From NCBI GenBank assembly GCA_030430975.1, contig JAUIKB010000015.1:1-19184 (forward strand): DNA of 19,184 bases, written 5' to 3'. The DNA is from Polyangia bacterium. GTDB taxonomy: Bacteria > Myxococcota_A > Polyangia > Polyangiales > Polyangiaceae. The position numbers were made by a program, and so were the translations under genes. The notes below the pieces were generated by a model. It ran no database searches and was not told the origin of the DNA. It saw only the letters and a list, made by a program, of their open reading frames with translations. This document shows positions 7,902 through 15,375 of the stretch, piece by piece. The stretch's first letter is position 1. The number at the start of each line of letters is the position of its first letter.

Positions 7902-8684
7902 CTAGGGCCTGCAAACCCGCACGGGAAACTCGAGGCCGCCGCCGCCCGGCTGCGTGTAGGGTTCGCAAGATGTTGAACAATCAGGACAATCGGCGAGAGT
8001 ATCGCAGGTCACCGCCGGCTGCGGACAGTTGCATGCGTCGGTGCACGGCTGGGTCGGAACGCACTGCGCGTAGGTCCCGAGGCTTCCCTCAACGATAGAG
8101 CAGCGCTCGGTACCGGCGCAGTCGTCGTGGCCGTCGCAGAACAAATGCACCTGGGGAAATGTGTTGCAGCTTCCACCAAAGGGTGCAGCGCAGGTTCGCG
8201 TTGGCGGAGTAGCCGCTTCGCAGATAACGCACACGTCGCCAACGTCGCAGGTGATCGGACCGCACTCCACAGTCGGACCGGCCGGCGAACCCCCGGCGCC
8301 TGATGATCCGCCCAATCCTCCCCCGCCGGCCGCGCCGCTGCCTGCAGCGCCTCCGCTGCCCGCCGTTGCGCCAGTTCCTGCGGCTCCTCCGCTGCCTGCC
8401 GTTCCTCCACCTGCGGCTGCGCCGCCTGCGCCGCCTCCGGCGTTCCCGGCAAATCCGCCGGAGCCGGCCGCGCCGTTCCCGGTTCCAGCGATACCTCCGG
8501 CTCCGGCGCCTCCTCCAAGCGAGCCGCCCACGCCCGCGCTTCCACTCATCGCGCCGCCTCCACCTGCCCCTGTCCCCGCGCTGCCCGCCGTACTGCCGGT
8601 GTCATCCGCCGTCTCGCCGCAGGCCGGCGTGAGGATCATGAGTGAGAGAAACAGCCGGAGAGAAATTTGAGACATCGACCGCAC
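7902..8684 (-). CDS. Gly/Ala-rich lipoprotein with an 18-Cys C-terminal domain
   Basis: A 260-residue predicted lipoprotein that I do not recognise. The signal is MRSMSQISLRLFLSLMILTPAC (Cys22). A spacer of about 120 residues, nearly all Gly, Ala and Ser, follows. The C-terminal domain of about 105 residues begins near VECGPITCDVGDVC and holds 18 cysteines, an even number suggesting up to nine disulfides, with CPDCSTSC and DACNCPQP motifs. The frame is open back to 8741, but GTG at 8684 is preceded by GAGGG with a 7-base gap and puts an Arg at the start of the signal; ATG 8675 is the alternative. The gene begins 87 bases downstream of the cusA stop on the same strand. The many cysteines beside a copper pump might suggest metal binding, but paired exported cysteines more often form disulfides. 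Confidence 0.74.
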   Translation of the reverse strand: MRSMSQISLRLFLSLMILTPACGETADDTGSTAGSAGTGAGGGGAMSGSAGVGGSLGGGAGAGGIAGTGNGAAGSGGFAGNAGGGAGGAAAGGGTAGSGGAAGTGATAGSGGAAGSGAAGGGGLGGSSGAGGSPAGPTVECGPITCDVGDVCVICEAATPPTRTCAAPFGGSCNTFPQVHLFCDGHDDCAGTERCSIVEGSLGTYAQCVPTQPCTDACNCPQPAVTCDTLADCPDCSTSCEPYTQPGGGGLEFPVRVCRP

Positions 8685-8691
8685 GAAGCAA

Positions 8692-8696
8692 CCCTC
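8692..8696 (-). promoter_or_regulatory. Ribosome binding site deciding the start of the 18-Cys lipoprotein
   Basis: GAGGG on the - strand, 7 bases before GTG 8684. It supports that GTG over the upstream in-frame ATG at 8741 and over ATG 8675, which would be 16 bases away. The same GAGGG precedes the propeller lipoprotein gene. Confidence 0.6.
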
Positions 8697-8771
8697 GTGC
8701 CAATTCGCCGAGCTGATCGCCCGAGTTCCGGCGCCCTGCACGTTTCGCGCGGCGGGTACAGTCGGGTGACT

Positions 8772-11700
8772 TTAGTTGGCTGAAGCGTCGTCCGTGAACT
8801 TGAGCCGACGCTCCTGCCACGCACACCAGAGCGTCGGGATGACGAGCAACGTGACAACTTCGATGAGCATGCCGCCGAATAGCGGCAGCGTCATCGGCAC
8901 CATCACGTCGGAGCCGCGCCCAGTCGACGTCACCACGGGCAGCAGCGCTAGCACGGTCGTGGCAGTCGTCATCATACAGGCGCGCACGCGGCGCTCGGCA
9001 GCCTCGACTGTGAGGTCGCGCACTTCCGATCGGGTCGTGGCCGCTTTGCTCTCGAAGCGTTGTTTGAGGTACGTCGCGAGGATGACGCCGTCGTCGGTCG
9101 CGATGCCGATCAAAGCGATGAAGCCGACCCACACGGCCACGCTCAGATGGACGGTGTGGACTTGAAACAGTTGACGGAAATTCGCGCCCAAGATGCCGAA
9201 GTCGAAGAACCACGGCTGCGCGTACAGCCAGATCAGGATGAATCCGCCGCTCATCGCCACGGCGACGCCGGTGAACACGAACAGTGTTGTGCTCACCTTG
9301 CGAAACTGTAGGTAGATGAGGGTAAAGATCAGGAAGAAGGACAGCGGCACCAATAGCTTCAACGTGCTCTCGCTCCGAAGCTGATTCTCGTAGGTGCCCG
9401 CAAACGAATACGTCACGTTGGTGGGCAGAGTGAGTTCGCCAGATGCTTGGCGCGCTTTGAGAAACCGTCCCGCGGCTTCGACCGCCCCCGCCGCATCTCG
9501 GGTTGGAAGCTTATCGAAAACGACATAAGCCGTCAGGAACGTATCCTCGCTCTTGATGACCTGTGGCCCCCGCCGATACCGAATGCTCGCGAGTTGCTCC
9601 AGCGGAATCGAGTGCCCGAGCGGGCTGGGTACCTGAACGCGCTTCATCGCGTCGATCGAATCGCGCTCCTCACGCATGTACCGCACCAAGACCGGATAAC
9701 GTTCGCGACCCTCGACGGTCCGCGTGACCACGCGGCCGCCGATGCCGGTTTGGATGACGTCCTGAACGGTGTTGATCGAGATGCTGTGCCGCGCGATCTC
9801 CTCGCGATTCGGGATGATTTCCAGGTACGGCTTGCCCACGATGCGGTCGGCGACCACGGTTTCTGGGCGGACCCCGGGGGCGCGCTTGAGCTCGGCCTCG
9901 AGCGTTTGAGCCGCCTGCTCCAACGCGTGAAGGTTCGGCGCGCGTACCTTCACTCCGAGCGGTGCCCGCATACCGCTCTGCAACATCACGATGCGCGTGG
10001 CGATCGGCATGAGCTCCGGCGCGCTGGTCAGTCCGGGTGCCGCCGCGGCACGCTGGATCTCCTTCCAGATGTCATTGGGGGACTTGATATGCTCGCGCCA
10101 CTGGCGCACGCGGCGCCCGTCCGCGTCGACGCCAAACTCGGGCTTGTAGTTGACGACCGTTTCGAACATCGAAATGGGAGCCGGATCGAGAGCTGTATCC
10201 GCGCGCCCAAGCTTGCCGACGGCAACATCTATCTCCGGGATCGCGGCGATCGCCGCGTCGAGCCGGCTGAGCTGCGCTTGAGCTTCGCCGATCGACGCGT
10301 GTGGCATCGTGGTTGGCATGTACAGGAACGAGCCTTCATCGAAGGGCGGCATGAACTCGCGACCGAAGCCAGGGAGCTTGTGGGCCATCGCGACTACCGT
10401 GCGATTCATGCGCACCGACTCGGGTAGCTTCGCGATGAGCCTGGGCAGCCCGAGCCATGCCGCCACGCCGAACGCGACCAGCAGCGCAGGAACGGCCAGC
10501 GTGCGGACCTTACGGTCCAAGCAGTAGCGCAGCAGGCGCGGATAGATCCAGACGAACGCGACGAAGGGAACCAACACGGCGATGAGCATGACGGCCGTGA
10601 ACAGCCGATTGGTCCACAGACCACGCGCGATGCCGAGCGGGAGCCAGTTGTCGGACAGGAGCAGCAAGAGTGTGATCGCGAGCAGCGCTATCGGCAGGTA
10701 CCGGAGCAGCCGCCGGAATTTTTCCGGGGCGAGCGGCTCCGCCCAGTGCAGGAGCCACACCAAACTCAGACTGATGCCGAGCGCCAGGCTGCTTTGCATG
10801 CCGAGCCAGAAGCACAGCACCGCCACACTGAGTTGGAGGATCGAACGGGGCCGCAACAAGCGTGAGCGTGCGCTTTCGGTGATCCCCGCTTCGGCGGGTA
10901 AAGTTTCCCGACGGAGAAACAGCGTCGCCAGCATGGGTAAGACGGTCAGGGCCAACACGAGCGCGGCCAGCATCGCGAAGGTCTTGGTCATGGCGAGCGG
11001 TTTGAAGAGCTTTCCTTCAGCTGCGCTTAGACCGAAGATCGGTAGGAACCCGATCACGGTCGTCAACGTGGAGGTCATCACGGCCTGGGCAACCTCAGCG
11101 GTGGCGCGTGAGACGACCTGCGCCTTTGGTGTGTCGGGTTCAGCCTCGTCGAGGTGCTTTGAAATCGTCTCGCTCACCACAATCGCTAGATCGACCATCG
11201 TGCCGATCGCGATGGCGACGCCGCTGAGCGCCATGATATTGGCATCCACGCCCGTCAGTCGCATCGCTACGAACGCGCCGAGCACGCCGAGCGGCAGCAT
11301 CGCGGAGATCAGGATCGATGCCCGCAAGCTACGCAGCATCGTCAATACCACCAGCGCAGTGATGAGCAGCTGTTGCCACAACGCCGTCGATAGCGTGCCG
11401 AGCGTCTCTTGGATCAACTCGGACCGGTCATAGAACGGAACGATCGTGACTCGACTCTCAGTTCCATCGTCGAGTTGGCGAACGGGCAGCGACGGCTGAA
11501 TCTCAGCGATCCTCGCCTTCACCGCTTCGATCACCTGCATCGGATTCGCACCGAAACGCGTGACGACCACGCCGCCCACTGCTGGCGCGCCATCCTTGTC
11601 TAGGGCCCCGCGGCGTTGGGCTGGGCCGAGGTGCACCTTGGCGACGTCACGGACGCGCACCGGCGTGTGGTCTTCGGACTTGACGACGACTTGTTCGAGA

Positions 11701-12521
11701 TCCTCGATGTTCTTGACGAACCCGATTCCGCGAATCACGTACTCGACGCGGTTGAGTTCCAAGGTGCGTGCGCCGACGTCCTTGTTCGCGTCCGTAACCG
11801 CTTTGGCGACCTGCTGCAGTGACACGTTGCGCGCCCGCAGCGCTTCGTTGTCCACGTCGACTTGGTACTCCTGAACGTGTCCACCCACGGACGCCACTTC
11901 GCTGACGCCAGCGACGCCCTGCAGGGCGTACTTCACGGTGAAATCCTGAATCGATCGCAGCTCGTGGGGATCCCAGCCTCCGACTGCCTTGCCGTCCTTG
12001 TCGCGGCCTTCGAGCGTGTACCAGTAGACCTGTCCTAGAGCCGTCGCGTCTGGTCCGAGTGTCGCCGAAGCGTCCGGAGGCAGCGTTCCCCGGGGTAACG
12101 AAGCGAGCTTTTCTAGGATCCGCGATCGTGACCAATAGAACTCGACGTCCTGTTCGAAGATCACATAGATCGTGGAAAATCCGAACATGCTGAAGCTGCG
12201 CACGGTGCGGACACCCGGGATGCCGAGTAGCGCGGTGGTCAGCGGATAGGTGATCTGGTCCTCGACGTCCTGAGGCGAGCGGCCGCTCCAGGGCGTGAAA
12301 ACGATCTGCTGGTTCTCACCGATGTCGGGAATCGCGTCCACGGGGACGGGCCGCGTCGGTACGCCACCGAGGTCCCAACGAAACGGCGACGTGATCAGGC
12401 CCGCGAGCACGATCAGCGCCGCCAGCATCGTCGTCACCAGCGGATTGACGGTGAAGAAGCGAGTCCAGCGATACCAGGCGCTCTCAGCGTTCGAAGCCAC
12501 GCTGCCGCTCGGATTGTTCAC
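8772..12521 (-). CDS. cusA: CusA/CzcA-type heavy-metal efflux RND pump
   Basis: A 1249-residue inner-membrane proton-driven pump subunit of the HME-RND family. Family hallmarks: VPVDAIPDIGENQQIVFTPW near residue 60, EDQITYPLTTALLGIPG, the VASVGGHVQEYQVD block, TM4 with IAIGTMVDLAIVVSE (Asp444, equivalent to E. coli CusA Asp405), and REFMPPFDEGSFLYMPTTMP at the start of the second porter domain. It is about 200 residues longer than CusA (1047), mostly through extra hydrophobic segments at about 547-690. Of the three copper-binding periplasmic Met residues of CusA, only the first appears kept (Met846); the others align with Ile and Val. The proton-relay positions Glu939 and Lys984 align with Asp1143 and Cys1182. 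The gene is divergent from csoR-copA, and no adaptor or outer-membrane partner is in the window. The HME-RND family is certain; Cu/Ag specificity is inferred from context and moderate. Confidence 0.92.
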   Translation of the reverse strand: MNNPSGSVASNAESAWYRWTRFFTVNPLVTTMLAALIVLAGLITSPFRWDLGGVPTRPVPVDAIPDIGENQQIVFTPWSGRSPQDVEDQITYPLTTALLGIPGVRTVRSFSMFGFSTIYVIFEQDVEFYWSRSRILEKLASLPRGTLPPDASATLGPDATALGQVYWYTLEGRDKDGKAVGGWDPHELRSIQDFTVKYALQGVAGVSEVASVGGHVQEYQVDVDNEALRARNVSLQQVAKAVTDANKDVGARTLELNRVEYVIRGIGFVKNIEDLEQVVVKSEDHTPVRVRDVAKVHLGPAQRRGALDKDGAPAVGGVVVTRFGANPMQVIEAVKARIAEIQPSLPVRQLDDGTESRVTIVPFYDRSELIQETLGTLSTALWQQLLITALVVLTMLRSLRASILISAMLPLGVLGAFVAMRLTGVDANIMALSGVAIAIGTMVDLAIVVSETISKHLDEAEPDTPKAQVVSRATAEVAQAVMTSTLTTVIGFLPIFGLSAAEGKLFKPLAMTKTFAMLAALVLALTVLPMLATLFLRRETLPAEAGITESARSRLLRPRSILQLSVAVLCFWLGMQSSLALGISLSLVWLLHWAEPLAPEKFRRLLRYLPIALLAITLLLLLSDNWLPLGIARGLWTNRLFTAVMLIAVLVPFVAFVWIYPRLLRYCLDRKVRTLAVPALLVAFGVAAWLGLPRLIAKLPESVRMNRTVVAMAHKLPGFGREFMPPFDEGSFLYMPTTMPHASIGEAQAQLSRLDAAIAAIPEIDVAVGKLGRADTALDPAPISMFETVVNYKPEFGVDADGRRVRQWREHIKSPNDIWKEIQRAAAAPGLTSAPELMPIATRIVMLQSGMRAPLGVKVRAPNLHALEQAAQTLEAELKRAPGVRPETVVADRIVGKPYLEIIPNREEIARHSISINTVQDVIQTGIGGRVVTRTVEGRERYPVLVRYMREERDSIDAMKRVQVPSPLGHSIPLEQLASIRYRRGPQVIKSEDTFLTAYVVFDKLPTRDAAGAVEAAGRFLKARQASGELTLPTNVTYSFAGTYENQLRSESTLKLLVPLSFFLIFTLIYLQFRKVSTTLFVFTGVAVAMSGGFILIWLYAQPWFFDFGILGANFRQLFQVHTVHLSVAVWVGFIALIGIATDDGVILATYLKQRFESKAATTRSEVRDLTVEAAERRVRACMMTTATTVLALLPVVTSTGRGSDVMVPMTLPLFGGMLIEVVTLLVIPTLWCAWQERRLKFTDDASAN

Positions 12522-12593
12522 CCCAGCTGTCTAGCAAGCCCCGGGCCAATCCGTCGACGCGGTTCCCGGAGCAATCTTCGCGCGTGCCTAAGA

Positions 12594-12624
12594 ATATCCT
12601 CAAGCGGCACCTGGATATCCTCAA
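12594..12624. promoter_or_regulatory. Direct repeat ATATCCTCAA x2 spaced 21 bp, upstream of cusA
   Basis: The ten bases ATATCCTCAA occur at 12594-12603 and again, identically, at 12615-12624. The start-to-start distance of 21 bases is two helical turns. On the strand transcribed towards cusA it reads TTGAGGATAT twice, and the second copy sits in the palindrome GGATATCC (12613-12620). The pair lies 73-103 bases upstream of the cusA start. Same-face direct repeats like this are typical sites for dimeric activators such as response regulators. No such regulator gene is in the window, so identity and function are inferred. Confidence 0.4.
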
Positions 12625-12663
12625 TGTTGTTCGCGAGGAGTTCGCATCCGGCTGACGCAGGGT

Positions 12664-12669
12664 GTTGAC
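12664..12669 (+). promoter_or_regulatory. Possible -35 element for csoR-copA
   Basis: TTGACG matches the sigma-70 -35 consensus at five of six positions and points towards csoR. No good -10 hexamer is seen at 16-18 bases; the candidates (such as TGGTAT at 12690) lie at longer spacing and inside the inverted repeat. A repressor bound at 12679-12701 would cover the core promoter. Weak on its own. Confidence 0.3.
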
Positions 12670-12678
12670 GTCGAGCCA

Positions 12679-12701
12679 ATACCCATGCATGGTATGGGTA
12701 T
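12679..12701. promoter_or_regulatory. CsoR-like operator (inverted repeat)
   Basis: Arms ATACCCAT (12679-12686) and ATGGGTAT (12694-12701) are perfect inverted repeats around 7 bases. A second, overlapping perfect pair, ATACC (12679-12683) and GGTAT (12691-12695), shares the left arm. CsoR operators are known as ATA/TAC-flanked C-tract/G-tract inverted repeats, and this site fits that pattern next to a csoR gene. It overlaps all three candidate csoR start codons (12685, 12694, 12700), so the true start is probably ATG 12700 or later, or the message is nearly leaderless. Direct CsoR binding is inferred. Confidence 0.6.
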
Positions 12702-12981
12702 GTTGGATGAAGCGACTAAGCCACCGGTCGAAGCTCGTCTGAAACGTATTGCGGGCCAGGTCGCCGGGATTCAGCGAATGGTCGAACAGGATCGCTACTG
12801 CGTCGATGTGGTGATGCAAGTGTCTGCAGTGCGCGCTGCGCTGGCCAAGGTCAGCAAGCTAATGCTCGACCAACACATCCAGACCTGCGTGAGCACGGCG
12901 ATGAACGGCGACGACCCGACCGAGCGGCAGTCCAAGATCGACGAGCTGCTCAAGATTTTCGATAAGAACTGCAACTGCTGA
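12685..12981 (+). CDS. csoR: CsoR-family copper-sensing transcriptional repressor
   Basis: Up to 98 residues, all-helical CsoR/RcnR-type repressor that leaves DNA on binding Cu(I). Counting from ATG 12685, the copper ligands Cys39, His64 and Cys68 (in DRYCVDV and DQHIQTC) have the same 25 and 4 spacing as Cys36-His61-Cys65 of Mycobacterium tuberculosis CsoR, and Tyr38 matches its second-shell Tyr. RcnR- and FrmR-type regulators have a different residue set, so copper sensing is well supported. The protein ends in an extra NCNC tail. The start is uncertain: ATGs at 12685, 12694 and 12700 all lie in a CsoR-like inverted repeat, and the last would give MLDEATKPP as the N-terminus. The copper ATPase gene starts 8 bases after the stop, so the regulator leads its own target operon and is probably autoregulated. 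Confidence 0.93.
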   Translation: MHGMGMLDEATKPPVEARLKRIAGQVAGIQRMVEQDRYCVDVVMQVSAVRAALAKVSKLMLDQHIQTCVSTAMNGDDPTERQSKIDELLKIFDKNCNC

Positions 12982-12989
12982 GAGCGACC

Positions 12990-15350
12990 ATGTCAGATAC
13001 CCCTTGCCATCACGAATCGGAGCCTGGCGAGCCAGCCGCTCCGGCTGAGCTTAAGGATCCCGTGTGCGGCATGACCGTCAAAGCGGAGGGTCCGCACCAC
13101 CTTGAGCACGACGGGCAGAATTACCGGTTCTGCTCGAATGGCTGTCGCGAGAGCTTCGCCGCCGACCCCGACCGCTACCTGAGCGGCGAGATCGCCCGCG
13201 CGAAAAGGGAGGCCGAGAAGAACGCTCCTCAGGACGCAATCTTCACATGCCCGATGCACCCCGAGATCGAACAAGTCGGTCCCGGAGACTGCCCGAAATG
13301 CGGGATGGCGCTGGAGCCGAAAACGCTTTCCCTCGACACGCCAGAGGATGATTCCGAGCTGCGTGACATGACCAAGCGGTTTTGGCTGTCGGCCGCGTTT
13401 TCGTTGCCGCTGTTGGCGATTGCCATGGGCGATATGCTTCCCGGACGACCTGTGTCTGCGTTGTTGCCAAGTGGCACCCGGGTGTACTTCGAACTCGTGT
13501 TGGCGACCCCGGTTTGTCTGTGGTCGGCGCATCCGTTCTTCGTTCGGGCCATCTCTTCGGTGAAGAATCGCTCGCCCAACATGTTCACCCTGATCGGGCT
13601 GGGCGTCGCGGTGGCGTTTGGATACAGCCTCGTTGCAACGTTTGCGCCCGGCGTCTTCCCCGCCTCGTTCCGCACCCACGGCGGCGGCATCGCTGTCTAC
13701 TACGAGGCGGCCGCCACCATCGTGACGCTGATCCTCCTGGGCCAGGTGCTCGAACTGCGCGCTCGTTCCCAAACCGGGGCCGCGGTGCGCGAACTGCTTG
13801 GCATGGCTGCTAAGACCGCGCGACGTATCGGCGCCGACGGCCAGGAGACCGACGTCCCGCTCGAAGAAGTGAAGGTCGGCGACCGGCTGCGCGTGCGCCC
13901 AGGTGAAAAGGTACCCGTCGATGGTGTCGTTCTGACCGGCGACAGTTCCGTCGACGAGTCGATGGTCACCGGTGAGCCGGTGCCAGTCCGCAAGTCCACC
14001 GACGACGCGGTGATCGGCGCCACCGTGAACGGCTCCGGCAGCCTCACCATCCAGGCGCAAAAGGTCGGCAGCGACACGCTGCTGTCGCGCATCGTGCAGA
14101 TGGTCGCCGAGGCTCAGCGCAGTCGCGCGCCGATCCAAACGCTCGCCGACACCGTCGCCGGCTACTTCGTCCCCACAGTCGTCGCGGCGTCCGTGCTGAC
14201 GTTCGTGATCTGGGCGCTCGTCGGTCCGCAGCCTTCGATGGCGTACGCGCTCATCAACGCGGTGGCGGTCCTGATCATCGCGTGCCCGTGTGCGCTTGGC
14301 TTGGCGACACCGATGTCGATCATGGTCGCTACGGGTAAGGGCGCGTCGATCGGCGTGCTGTTCCGCAACGCCGCGGCGATCGAACTGCTGGGCAAGGTCG
14401 ACACGCTAGTCGTAGACAAGACGGGCACGTTGACCGAGGGCCGTCCCAGGCTGGTCGCCGTCGAAACCGCCGACGGGTTCGACGAACCGACGCTACTCAT
14501 GCTCGCCGGATCGCTGGAAAACAGCAGCGAACATCCGTTAGCCGCAGCGATCGTGACCGGCGCACGCGAGTCTGGCGCACTATCCGACGTCGAACGCTTC
14601 GAGTCCATCACCGGCCAAGGTGTGCGGGGTCGGGTCGACGGGCACAGTGTGGCGGTCGGCAATCGCAAGCTGATGGACTCGATGAACGTCGGACTGGGCG
14701 ATTTCGCCTCGCGCGCCGAGACCCGCCGCAAGCAAGGCGAGACCGTCATGTTCGTGGCCGCGGACGGGCAACTCGGTGGAATCCTGGCGGTGGCGGATCC
14801 GATCAAGTCGACGACGGCCGAAGCGCTCGCCGCGCTGCGCGACGAGAACCTGCACATCGTCATGCTCACCGGCGACAGTCCGACGACGGCCCACGCGGTT
14901 GCGAAACAGCTCGGTATCGACGAAGTCGTCGCCGGCGTGATGCCGGACGAAAAGTCGAGCCATGTGCGCGAGCTCCAAGAATCTGGGCACGTGGTTGCGA
15001 TGGCCGGAGACGGCATCAACGATGCGCCCGCGTTGGCGCTCGCCGACGTTGGGATTGCGATGGGAACCGGCACCGACGTGGCGATGGAATCCGCTGGCGT
15101 CACGCTCGTCAAAGGCGACCTGCTCGGCATCGTCCGGGCGCGCCGCCTGAGCCGCGCGACCATGCGCAACATCAAGCAGAACCTGTGGTTCGCGTTTGGC
15201 TACAACTCGCTGGGCGTCCCGATCGCCGCCGGCGCCTTGTATCCGGTGTTCGGCATCTTGCTCAGTCCGATGCTCGCCGCCGCCGCGATGAGCCTGAGTT
15301 CGGTATCCGTCATCGGCAACGCGCTTCGGCTGCGCAGCGCTCAGGTTTGA
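12990..15350 (+). CDS. copA: Copper-exporting P1B-type ATPase with YHS and heavy-metal-binding N-terminus
   Basis: A 786-residue inner-membrane ATPase that pumps Cu(I) out of the cytoplasm. Instead of the usual CxxC HMA domain, the N-terminus has a YHS domain (DPVCGM, Cys26; FCSNGC, Cys48/Cys52) and then a heavy-metal-binding domain (FTCPMHPEI, CPKCGM; Cys87, Cys101, Cys104). Core motifs are complete: TGE (327-329), the transport-site CPC (432-434), phosphorylation site DKTGT (Asp476), SEHP (His515), MLTGDSPTTA, and GDGINDAP (673-680). TM7 carries Tyr738-Asn739 and TM8 carries MSLSS (767-771), the signature of the Cu+ class (P1B-1), which argues against Zn/Cd/Pb. It is preceded by csoR at 8 bases and followed by an acyltransferase at 25 bases, so it is expected to be induced by copper through CsoR. 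copB-like naming is possible, but the YN/MxxSS residues and lack of a His-rich leader favour CopA. Confidence 0.95.
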   Translation: MSDTPCHHESEPGEPAAPAELKDPVCGMTVKAEGPHHLEHDGQNYRFCSNGCRESFAADPDRYLSGEIARAKREAEKNAPQDAIFTCPMHPEIEQVGPGDCPKCGMALEPKTLSLDTPEDDSELRDMTKRFWLSAAFSLPLLAIAMGDMLPGRPVSALLPSGTRVYFELVLATPVCLWSAHPFFVRAISSVKNRSPNMFTLIGLGVAVAFGYSLVATFAPGVFPASFRTHGGGIAVYYEAAATIVTLILLGQVLELRARSQTGAAVRELLGMAAKTARRIGADGQETDVPLEEVKVGDRLRVRPGEKVPVDGVVLTGDSSVDESMVTGEPVPVRKSTDDAVIGATVNGSGSLTIQAQKVGSDTLLSRIVQMVAEAQRSRAPIQTLADTVAGYFVPTVVAASVLTFVIWALVGPQPSMAYALINAVAVLIIACPCALGLATPMSIMVATGKGASIGVLFRNAAAIELLGKVDTLVVDKTGTLTEGRPRLVAVETADGFDEPTLLMLAGSLENSSEHPLAAAIVTGARESGALSDVERFESITGQGVRGRVDGHSVAVGNRKLMDSMNVGLGDFASRAETRRKQGETVMFVAADGQLGGILAVADPIKSTTAEALAALRDENLHIVMLTGDSPTTAHAVAKQLGIDEVVAGVMPDEKSSHVRELQESGHVVAMAGDGINDAPALALADVGIAMGTGTDVAMESAGVTLVKGDLLGIVRARRLSRATMRNIKQNLWFAFGYNSLGVPIAAGALYPVFGILLSPMLAAAAMSLSSVSVIGNALRLRSAQV

Positions 15351-15375
15351 CGAGACGAAATGCTATCTACTTAGC

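Noticed and set aside
12664..12701. MerR/CueR-type promoter (long spacer with a dyad between -35 and -10)
   Set aside because: The dyad does not lie cleanly between good hexamers, no MerR-family gene is present, and a CsoR gene with a CsoR-like operator explains the site better.
12993..14138. Long open frame (381 codons) on the - strand
   Set aside because: It is antisense to the copper ATPase, whose motifs are complete; the translation is Arg/His/Gly-rich with no domain. Long antisense frames are common in high-GC DNA. The same applies to 14162-15175 (-), 9447-10427 and 10582-11433 (+), and 18044-19177 (-).
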